Part shown: piece after piece, positions 35,862 through 42,598 of the stretch
How positions within the stretch are numbered: the first letter of the stretch is position 1
Layout of the letters: every line of letters begins with the position of its first letter
From: Marinobacter aromaticivorans
GTDB taxonomy: Bacteria; Pseudomonadota; Gammaproteobacteria; Pseudomonadales; Oleiphilaceae
Direction: 5' to 3'
NCBI RefSeq assembly: GCF_002806975.1
Contig: NZ_NIHD01000015.1
Coordinates: forward strand, 1 to 64,000
Length of the DNA: 64,000 bases
The notes under the pieces: model-generated
The model's input: only the letters and a program-made list of their open reading frames with translations
Told to the model about the DNA's origin: nothing
The model's database searches: none
Program-made: the position numbers and the translations under genes

Positions 35862-36678
35862 GTTCCTCCCTGTTTTGCAGATCTATCTCCGCGGCGGTTA
35901 ATCCCTTATTCTTCGCTTTCAGGTAGTTCAGGTACGCCGGAATGTAGGTTTTACCCATGTATTTATCGAGATAGGGTAAAAAACCGGCGTAATTGCCTTT
36001 GAATCTGGCGTGGTGAAAATCGTGATAAACGGGGCCCTGGTACACGGGAAGCAGGTGCACCGGGTTCCATGGAATGTCGTAGCCGATGTGGCCATCCGCA
36101 CCTTCAATTTGCCGGATGATCACCCAAAGCCAAACCACATAGATGTGCGCACCCACAAGAACCGACCCAACCAGGGTCAGGGTTGCGGTTAAAACGTATT
36201 CCAGCCAATGCATGTAGTTACCGTTGATGCCGCAGGTATTGCGAACCCGGTGGTGTACGCTGTGCACGTTCCGGAGCAACCACTTGTTCTCGTGCATGTA
36301 GCGGTGCATCCAGTAGTACAGGAAATCATCCAGCAGCACGAAAAACACCAGCTGGGCCACTACCACATACCAGTCGGGAAGCTCGTTGTTGTGTACGGCA
36401 GTAAGTTTCAGAAGTGGCCAGATGAGCACCAGAAGCGCAGCAAGAATGATGTTATTTATAAAAATGCGCCCAAGGGAAGGGAGCAGAAACTTTTTCACTT
36501 CGAATGGCTTCTGCTGAATCTTGTACTTTCTCAGCGAAACCGGATCCAGCCAGGCGACAATAGTCCAGGGCGTTGCAACAATCAGAAACGCCGCCATGCT
36601 GATGGCCAGCGTGGCCATGGGAAATTGCCAGAACCAGGGATCGTTATAGAAACCGCCCCAGTATCCGAATACATTCAT
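35821..36678 (-). CDS. Sterol desaturase/fatty acid hydroxylase family protein
   Basis: A 285-residue membrane di-iron enzyme. Several hydrophobic helices are present and the His motifs are YYWMHRYMHE, VHSVHHR (about 142-148) and YHDFHHARF (about 242-250), the eight-His set of the family. It probably hydroxylates or desaturates a lipid; the substrate is not known. CTGGAG lies upstream of the chosen ATG at 36678; an earlier ATG at 36711 is in frame. It diverges from an AraC regulator, which may control it. Confidence 0.88.
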   Translation of the reverse strand: MNVFGYWGGFYNDPWFWQFPMATLAISMAAFLIVATPWTIVAWLDPVSLRKYKIQQKPFEVKKFLLPSLGRIFINNIILAALLVLIWPLLKLTAVHNNELPDWYVVVAQLVFFVLLDDFLYYWMHRYMHENKWLLRNVHSVHHRVRNTCGINGNYMHWLEYVLTATLTLVGSVLVGAHIYVVWLWVIIRQIEGADGHIGYDIPWNPVHLLPVYQGPVYHDFHHARFKGNYAGFLPYLDKYMGKTYIPAYLNYLKAKNKGLTAAEIDLQNREELNPSRAGRQSSRQ

Positions 36679-36819
36679 AACTGCTCCAGGCAACCAGAAC
36701 TCATGAGACACGTGTAATTGTATTTGTATCTTTGAATAGCTGTTTGCAAAGCATCTTAGCCTGCCTTACGCTGGCTTAATTGTCAGATCACGAATAATAA
36801 TTATTAAAAGGCGGCAGAT

Positions 36820-37845
36820 TTGAACAACAGCCGATCTTCCCATACTGCAGTTAACCACCCTGCCAACTATGTGGTCGGGCCCTACATTCAGCCCGTTCTG
36901 TTGGCTTACCTTCGACAGGGCGGTCGCCTCTCTGCGCTTGCTGACGCAGCCTGTGTTACCGACCTCTGGATGATTAACCCGCCGGCAAAAATACCGGTGG
37001 AGGATTACTTCCGGCTGATTCTCAGCGCAAGCGAACTGCTGCACGATCCCCTGCTCGGCATAAAGGCTGGTGAGAATGCGGGGTTGGAAAATTTCGATGT
37101 ACTGGGCGAGGCTCTGGCCAACATACGGGCCAGATCTCTGACCCTGGGCCACGCATTACAACAGGTTATGACCCTGGAACGACTGGTACACCGCCTTGGC
37201 ACTTCCAGCATAGAGACCCAAGGCGGCAATGTGCGCTTTATCTGGCGCGCCCATTTCCAGCAGCACAGGGCGGCCCGGCTGGTGTGTGAGAGCGTGCTGG
37301 CCGGTATTATTCATCTGGCGGAACAACTGTCGGGGCGACTGATTCCGGTAATGGAGGTGTGCTTTGTGCACCCAAGGCCCGCAGATTACCACGGGCCGGA
37401 GTACCAGCAGGGGTTCAGAGCCCAATGCCGGTTCAGCCAGAGTCATAACAGCATCATGATCGCCTCCGACGTGCTGGCCTGGCCCCTGCAGCATATAGCA
37501 CGCCCTTCGGTGGTCGAATCCTGCGCCGGGCAGATGGTTGAGCAGGTAAAAAACCAGATCGGAAAAAATCTGATAAACAGCCCGAAACTCGCACAGATTG
37601 CAGCCATTCTGGGGCACAGCGAGCGCGGCCTGCAGCGACAACTGAAGCAACAGGGAACCAGCTATCAGCAACTGCTGGCCGACGTTCGCTTACACCATGC
37701 ACAGGATTACCTGCAGTATTCCAATCTGAGCATCCTGCAGATCAGCCAGTTGCTTGGTTTTAAAGAACAAAGCTCGTTTAACCACTTCTTTTTAAGAGGC
37801 TGTGGGGTGTCGCCTAAAAAGTGGCAGGAAATGAACAGGAATTGA
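36820..37845 (+). CDS. AraC-family transcriptional regulator
   Basis: A 341-residue regulator. The N-terminal 220 residues form an Arabinose-binding-like domain of the OruR/ArgR type (FDVLGEALANIRARSLTLGHAL, FVHPRPADYHGPEYQQGF). The C-terminal two helix-turn-helix domain reads LAQIAAILGHSERGLQRQLKQQGTSYQQLL and ILQISQLLGFKEQSSFNHFF. The start is TTG at 36820 with AAGG just upstream; a 12-bp AT palindrome lies at 36795-36806. It diverges from the desaturase gene and is 175 bp upstream of the PqqA-like cluster, so it could regulate either. Confidence 0.88.
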   Translation: MNNSRSSHTAVNHPANYVVGPYIQPVLLAYLRQGGRLSALADAACVTDLWMINPPAKIPVEDYFRLILSASELLHDPLLGIKAGENAGLENFDVLGEALANIRARSLTLGHALQQVMTLERLVHRLGTSSIETQGGNVRFIWRAHFQQHRAARLVCESVLAGIIHLAEQLSGRLIPVMEVCFVHPRPADYHGPEYQQGFRAQCRFSQSHNSIMIASDVLAWPLQHIARPSVVESCAGQMVEQVKNQIGKNLINSPKLAQIAAILGHSERGLQRQLKQQGTSYQQLLADVRLHHAQDYLQYSNLSILQISQLLGFKEQSSFNHFFLRGCGVSPKKWQEMNRN

Positions 37846-37892
37846 GGCGCCATAAGCGCCCCCTCTCCATCAGCGGTTAGCAGCCTCGAAAA

Positions 37893-37902
37893 CTACTACC
37901 AA
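37893..37902 (+). promoter_or_regulatory. CTACTACCAA element upstream of the PqqA-like operon
   Basis: CTACTACCAA ends 118 bp before the start codon of the PqqA-like peptide. The identical core on the coding strand lies 119 bp before exaC. One-mismatch and two-mismatch copies lie 125 and 126 bp before the cytochrome c550 and second alcohol dehydrogenase genes. Same orientation and near-constant distance point to an activator site shared with the alcohol-oxidation regulon. Confidence 0.6.
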
Positions 37903-37994
37903 AGCCTCAAATTTTTAGACAACAAGTATCATTTATTCGCCAATACCTGAGCACCTAGAGTGGAAGTGCGCAGGACGTCTTTCTGCCAAAAACA

Positions 37995-38009
37995 TTCATT
38001 TTAAATGAA
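37995..38009 (+). promoter_or_regulatory. Inverted repeat overlapping the ribosome binding site of the PqqA-like gene
   Basis: TTCATTT (37995-38001) and AAATGAA (38003-38009) are perfect inverted arms with a one-base centre. The right arm runs into the ribosome binding site AAGGAG (38008-38013). It could be an operator or a weak RNA hairpin that limits translation of the peptide. Confidence 0.4.
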
Positions 38010-38019
38010 GGAGATTGAC

Positions 38020-38094
38020 ATGAAGTGGACCGATCCGGATTTCAAAGACCTCAGATTAGGTTTTGAAGTAACAGCGTACGTCTACGTTCGCTGA
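38020..38094 (+). CDS. PqqA-like precursor peptide of a second, non-PQQ cluster
   Basis: A 24-residue peptide too short for ordinary gene callers. It reads MKWTDPDFKDLRLGFEVTAY and ends VYVR. It aligns with true PqqA (encoded at 50605-50676) over the DLRxGFEVTxY core, so the Glu and Tyr that PqqE crosslinks are kept as Glu16 and Tyr20 with the same three-residue gap. It differs by Asp-Pro-Asp-Phe at the front and a second Tyr22 in place of the usual Ala-Asn end. A strong ribosome binding site (AAGGAG, six-base spacing) supports translation. It is followed by PqqD-like and PqqE-like genes, so it should be their substrate. Confidence 0.85.
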   Translation: MKWTDPDFKDLRLGFEVTAYVYVR

Positions 38095-38104
38095 TTCCCA
38101 CGCT

Positions 38105-38134
38105 GTTCCCGTGAGCAAATACTGCAGCGGGAAC
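38105..38134 (+). other. Stem-loop between the peptide gene and the PqqD-like gene
   Basis: GTTCCCG (38105-38111) pairs with CGGGAAC (38128-38134) over a 16-base loop and no T tract follows. A hairpin here could let most transcripts stop or be trimmed after the peptide gene, so that peptide exceeds enzyme, as often seen behind precursor-peptide genes. Confidence 0.45.
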
Positions 38135-38172
38135 GGCAACCGAGTGATAGCCATTCAACTGGGAGGCGCCCC

Positions 38173-38466
38173 GTGACTGATTCAAAAAATCACAATAGTC
38201 TGTCACGTTTCCATATTGCCCCGGTATTCATGTTCCGGTGGGAGGAATCTCAACAGTCCTACGTTCTCATGTACCCGGAAGGTATCGTAAAGCTAAACCA
38301 GACCGCTGGTGAAATCCTTAACCGTTGCGACGGAACCAACACGGTTGACGACATAATACTGCAGCTTTCTGAGCTGTTTTCTGAACAATCTGAATTCATT
38401 GAGCCCCGCGTTCATCAGTTTCTGGAGGTATGTCATGACAAAGGCTGGATCCAACCTCAGTCTTGA
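38173..38466 (+). CDS. PqqD-like RiPP recognition protein
   Basis: A 97-residue protein with the PqqD winged-helix fold. FHIAPVFMFRWEESQQSYVLMY is followed by PEGIVKLNQTAGEIL, and a C-terminal helix pair ends GWIQPQS. It parallels the true PqqD at 48562-48861 position by position ([18 protein letters not shown] there). PqqD binds the precursor peptide and hands it to the radical SAM enzyme. The start is GTG at 38173 with GGGAGG six bases upstream. The next gene starts inside its last 32 bp, so they are coupled. Confidence 0.88.
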   Translation: MTDSKNHNSLSRFHIAPVFMFRWEESQQSYVLMYPEGIVKLNQTAGEILNRCDGTNTVDDIILQLSELFSEQSEFIEPRVHQFLEVCHDKGWIQPQS

Positions 38467-39592
38467 TGGCCAGGGCAACCCTGTTTGGCTGCTTCTGGAA
38501 CTAACTTATAAATGCCCTCTTAAATGCGCATTCTGCAGCAACCCGACCGACCTGGATGCCTACGGGAACGAATTGAATACCGCAGAGTGGAAAAAGGTAA
38601 TCCACGAAGCCCGCAGCATGGGTGCTATGCAGATCGGTTTTTCTGGTGGTGAACCCACCTTGCACAAAGATCTGGAAGAACTGGTGGCAGAGGCCAACGA
38701 TCTGGGTTACTACACAAATCTGATTACATCCGGAATCGGGCTAACGCGTAAACGACTAGAAAACCTGAAAGCAGCCGGACTCCGGCACATTCAGCTTGGT
38801 TTTCAGTCTGATCATCGGGAAACAGCCCATTGGCTTGCGGGTGTGGACTGCTACGACAAAAAGATAAGCATCGCCCGGGAGATCAAGTCACTTGGTTTTC
38901 CAATGGTTCTCAACGTTCCCATCTCAAGCATCAATATCCATCAGGTACCGGGTATTATTGAACTGGCGACCGAGATTGGTGTTGAGTATCTGGAACTGGC
39001 AAATGTTCAGTACTACAACTGGGCTCTGGTTAACCGAAACCAACTGATGCCCACCAGAGAAGCGTTAGAAAAAGCAGAGCTTCAGGTTGCCGAGGCCAGA
39101 GCAAGGCTCGGTGACAGGATAACCATTTTCTTTGTGATTCCTGATTATTACGAAGATCGCCCAAAGGCATGCATGAATGGCTGGGGCAGTATTCACCTGA
39201 CCATTGCACCCGATGGCGTGGCGCTCCCGTGCTCTCAGGCACGCGCCATACCAGGCCTGGACTTCCCCAGTGTTCGTGACCATGACCTTAGATGGATCTG
39301 GCACGAGTCTGACAGTTTCAACATCTACCGGGGGGACAGTTGGATGAAAGAGCCTTGCCGAAGCTGTTCCGAAAAGGAAATCGACTTTGGTGGCTGTCGT
39401 TGCCAGGCCATGTTGCTGACCGGTGATGCGGCCAATGCCGATCCGGCATGCAGCAAGTCACCTCACCACCACATTATCCAGCAAGCTGTGGCAAAAGCTC
39501 TTCAAACTGAACAGGATCACAAACACCTCATTGCTCGGGATGTGGGCTGGGTATCCACGGAGGTCTGGCATAATGACCTGGACACTAATTGA
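38435..39592 (+). CDS. PqqE-like radical SAM/SPASM peptide-modifying enzyme
   Basis: About 385 residues, the same length as the true PqqE at 47408-48565. The radical SAM cluster motif is CPLKCAFC (Cys27, Cys31, Cys34), followed by FSGGEPT. The SPASM region keeps the PqqE-type Cys set: CMNGWG (about 245), LPCSQA (265), PCRSC (307, 310), FGGCRC (320, 322) and DPACSKSP (338), enough for two auxiliary clusters. PqqE joins Glu and Tyr of PqqA by a carbon-carbon bond; the peptide upstream keeps both residues, so the same reaction is expected. GGAGG lies six bases before the ATG at 38435. The gene overlaps the membrane-protein gene by 20 bp. Confidence 0.88.
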   Translation: MTKAGSNLSLDGQGNPVWLLLELTYKCPLKCAFCSNPTDLDAYGNELNTAEWKKVIHEARSMGAMQIGFSGGEPTLHKDLEELVAEANDLGYYTNLITSGIGLTRKRLENLKAAGLRHIQLGFQSDHRETAHWLAGVDCYDKKISIAREIKSLGFPMVLNVPISSINIHQVPGIIELATEIGVEYLELANVQYYNWALVNRNQLMPTREALEKAELQVAEARARLGDRITIFFVIPDYYEDRPKACMNGWGSIHLTIAPDGVALPCSQARAIPGLDFPSVRDHDLRWIWHESDSFNIYRGDSWMKEPCRSCSEKEIDFGGCRCQAMLLTGDAANADPACSKSPHHHIIQQAVAKALQTEQDHKHLIARDVGWVSTEVWHNDLDTN

Positions 39593-40079
39593 TATTGCCC
39601 TGCGCTGGCTGCACATTGTGTTTGCGCTGATCTGGATCGGACATAATTATGCCAATGTGGTGAAGACCCCCAGGTTCATCCCCTTACGAATTGAAGCCGA
39701 TGAGGAAAATGCACGATCGTCGGACCTGGTTCGTCGCATGCAGCAGGAGCATGGAACCTTCCGGTATGCGTCTCTGGTGGTATTGATTTCCGGAGCCTTT
39801 ATGTTGTGGAACCGCGGCATCCTTGTGGACGCGCTAACGCTACAGGGTCACCATGCCGTCATCGGTATCGGCGCGTGGATCGGTATTATCATGGTGCTGA
39901 ATCTCTGGTTTGTTCTCTGGCCTCATCAAAAGAAAGTTCTGGGTTTTGTACCGGCATCATCGGAAGAACGCATTCGCTGCTCCAGAGTCACCTTTCTGTC
40001 CTCCCGAACCAATACCATTCTCTCGTTACCATTGATTTTCTTCATGGCGGCGAGCAGCCATGGGTTATCACTGTTCTGA
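39573..40079 (+). CDS. Four-helix membrane protein, urate-oxidase-N/PuuD-like
   Basis: A 168-residue inner-membrane protein with hydrophobic segments at about 7-26, 66-84, 93-117 and 146-163. Segment 1 carries WLHIVFALIWIGHNY, the pattern of the membrane part of PuuD (urate hydroxylase-like) proteins, whose His residues can hold haem. No cytochrome c tail is present. It could be an electron carrier for the pathway or an exporter of its product; sequence does not decide. The ATG at 39573 has GGAGG at 39559-39563. Its stop overlaps the aminotransferase start by one base (TGATG). Confidence 0.7.
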   Translation: MTWTLIDIALRWLHIVFALIWIGHNYANVVKTPRFIPLRIEADEENARSSDLVRRMQQEHGTFRYASLVVLISGAFMLWNRGILVDALTLQGHHAVIGIGAWIGIIMVLNLWFVLWPHQKKVLGFVPASSEERIRCSRVTFLSSRTNTILSLPLIFFMAASSHGLSLF

Positions 40080-41170
40080 TGGGTAGTTTCAGGCGAACTT
40101 ATAACTTTGCGGCGGGACCGGCAACCTTACCGCAGGAAGTACTGGAGCGGGCACGGGCAGGCCTGGCCGACTGGCAGGATCTGGGTTACTCGTTATTGGA
40201 GGCACCCTTCACTGGTGATGAATTCAAAGCTTTGATGGAGACTACTCAGCAGCAGATAAGAACAGCGCTGGCACTGCCTGACCACTATCATGTTTTATTC
40301 CTACAGGGTGGAGCATCCGCACAGTTCTCGCTTATTCCTTTAAACCTGCTACCACCGACTGCCACCGCCGGCTATGTGGAAACAGGCCACTGGTCGACAA
40401 GAGCGTTTGAGGAAGGGCAGAGATATGGTCCTGCCCAAGTGATTGCCAGTAGCCGGGACAGCGGCTTTGACCGCATCCCCCCGGTTTCCCAGTGGGCATT
40501 GTCGGAACATCTTCACTACTGCCACATAACGCCGAACGAGACCGCTAACGGTGTTCAATTCCAGAGTGACCCGGATTGCGGTAGTGTTCCACTGATTGCA
40601 GACATGACCTCCGAGTTTTTGTCACGTCCGATCGATATCAAGCGCTATGGCATGATTTACGCCGGAGCACAAAAAAACCTGGGCCCTACCGGTCTGGTCA
40701 TTGTCATCGTCCGTGAGGATTTGCTGGGAGGCGCAAGGCCAGAAACCCCCACGGTATTTAACTACCAGTTACAAATTGCACAACAGAGTCGTATCAACAC
40801 TCCTCTGATGTTTGCTGTCTACCTGACCCATCTGATGCTGGTCTGGCTTGAAGAACAAGGCGGCTTGAAGACTGTTCAGGCTCACAATATCTCGCAAAGC
40901 CAATCGGTCTATCGCCTTATTGATGAAGACGATTTCTTCCACTGCCCGGTAATTCCCGAGCATCGATCTGTTATGAACGTCTGTTTCAGCATAAGGGCTA
41001 CGCAATTAACCCAACGTTTTCTTGCCGAAGCCTCAGCCCGCGGCCTGGTAAATCTGGCTGGCCATAGCCAGGCAGGCGGCCTCCGTGCAAGCCTCTATAA
41101 CGCCCAGCCAGACGATGCTGTATCTGCCCTGACCTCTTTCATGAATGACTTCCGCCGACGTTATGGATAG
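40079..41170 (+). CDS. SerC-like class V aminotransferase with altered phosphate site
   Basis: A 363-residue PLP enzyme clearly of the SerC (phosphoserine aminotransferase) family: YNFAAGPATLPQEVL at the start, LQGGASAQFSLIPLNLL (about 75-91), and the Schiff-base Lys199 in YAGAQKNLGPTG. In SerC the substrate phosphate is held by a His-Arg pair in the SHRxKEF segment and by an Arg in GHRxxGG. Here these read PFTGDEF (Phe44, Thr45) and GHSQAGG (Ser330), so those basic residues are gone while the carboxylate-binding Arg of GGLRAS is kept. It probably acts on an unphosphorylated amino acid product of the peptide rather than phosphoserine. Confidence 0.82.
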   Translation: MGSFRRTYNFAAGPATLPQEVLERARAGLADWQDLGYSLLEAPFTGDEFKALMETTQQQIRTALALPDHYHVLFLQGGASAQFSLIPLNLLPPTATAGYVETGHWSTRAFEEGQRYGPAQVIASSRDSGFDRIPPVSQWALSEHLHYCHITPNETANGVQFQSDPDCGSVPLIADMTSEFLSRPIDIKRYGMIYAGAQKNLGPTGLVIVIVREDLLGGARPETPTVFNYQLQIAQQSRINTPLMFAVYLTHLMLVWLEEQGGLKTVQAHNISQSQSVYRLIDEDDFFHCPVIPEHRSVMNVCFSIRATQLTQRFLAEASARGLVNLAGHSQAGGLRASLYNAQPDDAVSALTSFMNDFRRRYG

Positions 41171-42065
41171 CCTGCTTAAAACTACAAACGCTCGGGAAGC
41201 GGCTTTTTTACATGCCCTCAGTCAGGCACGTTTACCCAGGGCTGACTGGAAAGATCTGGCGAAGGCTGCCACGCCAATCACCCTTATGGGTCTGTCATTT
41301 CCTAACCGCCTGGGTATCGCTGCGGGCTTTGACCGTCTCGGCCGGCTTGGCAGGCTTGCCGGCAACCTGGGCTTTGGTGCAATCGAACTTGGAAGCTGGA
41401 CACAAGAGACCTGGCCTGACAAACCGATTTCTGCCGGTCCGCAGACGCTACTCAATACTCAACTGGGTATCCGGTTGGCAGTGGCCGCGCCAGTGTCGCC
41501 GGAACTGGAGACCCGGGAACTTGCGCGACTGATGGAAAAAGCATGGCAAACCGCGGACTATCTTTGCCTGTCGCCCGAATGGCTGCAGATGCCGGTCTCT
41601 CATGTGCAACACCATACCAACATGCGCACTTTGCTGGAGTTCCAGCAGACGTTAGTTCAAAAAACGCGAAAAAAATGCCCTGTTGTTTACAAACTGAAGG
41701 TCGTTCCCGGTGGCGAAGAGCCCTTTGCCCTCGCACATTACCTTGCCTGCCAGGGTGTCGATGGCATTCTGATAAGTTTTGACTTCGGCAAAGGGGCTAT
41801 CAGGGAGCGTTACCGCAGCTGGCTGGACCCTGAATTTCAGGCCACTGTCTGCCGCAGCCTCGAAACTTTCCGGCGCCATATCAAGGATGCCTCAGTGCTC
41901 ATTACCAACGGCGGTATCCTCTCGCAGCAAGACTTCTTAAACCGGGTTCAAGCCGGCGCAGACCTGACACAGGTTCATAATGCGCTCGTGCTTAAAGGCG
42001 CTGATATTGGCTGGAAAATTAATGATCCGGCTTCGGCTCAGCCGGATCATGGAAGTGTGGGTTAG
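41145..42065 (+). CDS. Divergent dihydroorotate dehydrogenase-like protein
   Basis: A 306-residue TIM-barrel protein related to class 2 PyrD. The N-terminal flavin segment NRLGIAAGFDRLGRLGRLAGNLGFGAIELGSWT matches the PyrD NPxGLAAGxDKxG...GFGxIExGTVT pattern. The catalytic SPNTxGLR segment of PyrD is replaced by CLSPEWLQMP, and the TNTT motif by SFDFGKG, so it is unlikely to oxidise dihydroorotate. It may be an FMN oxidoreductase recruited to the peptide pathway. Start at 41145 or 41163; both overlap the aminotransferase stop, so it is the last gene of the unit. Confidence 0.72.
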   Translation: MTSADVMDSLLKTTNAREAAFLHALSQARLPRADWKDLAKAATPITLMGLSFPNRLGIAAGFDRLGRLGRLAGNLGFGAIELGSWTQETWPDKPISAGPQTLLNTQLGIRLAVAAPVSPELETRELARLMEKAWQTADYLCLSPEWLQMPVSHVQHHTNMRTLLEFQQTLVQKTRKKCPVVYKLKVVPGGEEPFALAHYLACQGVDGILISFDFGKGAIRERYRSWLDPEFQATVCRSLETFRRHIKDASVLITNGGILSQQDFLNRVQAGADLTQVHNALVLKGADIGWKINDPASAQPDHGSVG

Positions 42066-42112
42066 ACCCACTGTCAAGAGCATGCAAATAACAATGACAC
42101 GAGGGCGAATCA

Positions 42113-42538
42113 ATGAATCAGTATCAAGGTAAGTGTTTTTGTGGAGCGGTACAGTTTAAGGTCAGTGGCACACCGGAGGCGATGGGATTTTGCCATTGCG
42201 ATTCCTGTCGGCGCTGGTCAGCGGGGCCGGTGAATGCGTTTTCGCTATGGCCCTCTGACACATTGGAGGTTCTATCGGGCGCCGATCAGATCGGCGAGTT
42301 TCATCTGACCGAACGGAGCCACCGCAAATGGTGTAAACAGTGCGGTGGTCATATCTTTACCGACCACCCGCAGTGGGGCCTGGTAGACGTTTACGTCGCG
42401 AACCTGCCGCAACTTGGATTTGAGCCGGCTCTTCACGTGCACTATCAGGAATCAGTGTTGCCGATCAGGGACGGTCTTCCTAAGATGAAAGACTTGCCTG
42501 CTGAAATGGGCGGTTCAGGGGATACAATACCTGAGTAA
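42113..42538 (+). CDS. GFA/CENP-V family zinc protein
   Basis: A 141-residue protein of the glutathione-dependent formaldehyde-activating (Gfa) family. Zinc ligands are visible as GKCFCGAVQF (Cys8, Cys10), GFCHCDSCRRW (about 26-36) and WCKQCGGH (about 74-81). Most members are of unknown function and few use S-hydroxymethylglutathione. It starts 47 bp after the PyrD-like gene on the same strand and might be its last cotranscribed neighbour. It converges with ercS. Confidence 0.85.
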   Translation: MNQYQGKCFCGAVQFKVSGTPEAMGFCHCDSCRRWSAGPVNAFSLWPSDTLEVLSGADQIGEFHLTERSHRKWCKQCGGHIFTDHPQWGLVDVYVANLPQLGFEPALHVHYQESVLPIRDGLPKMKDLPAEMGGSGDTIPE

Positions 42539-42598
42539 TGGTAAGGTAAGGGGCCAGTGCCACAATGATCCCACTTGAAAAATGAGCGGTCATTACTG

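Noticed and set aside
38173..39592. The PqqD/PqqE-like pair as a plain duplicate of pqqDE
   Set aside because: A distinct PqqA-like peptide, the lack of pqqB and pqqC, and three unrelated enzyme and membrane genes in the same unit point to a separate pathway.
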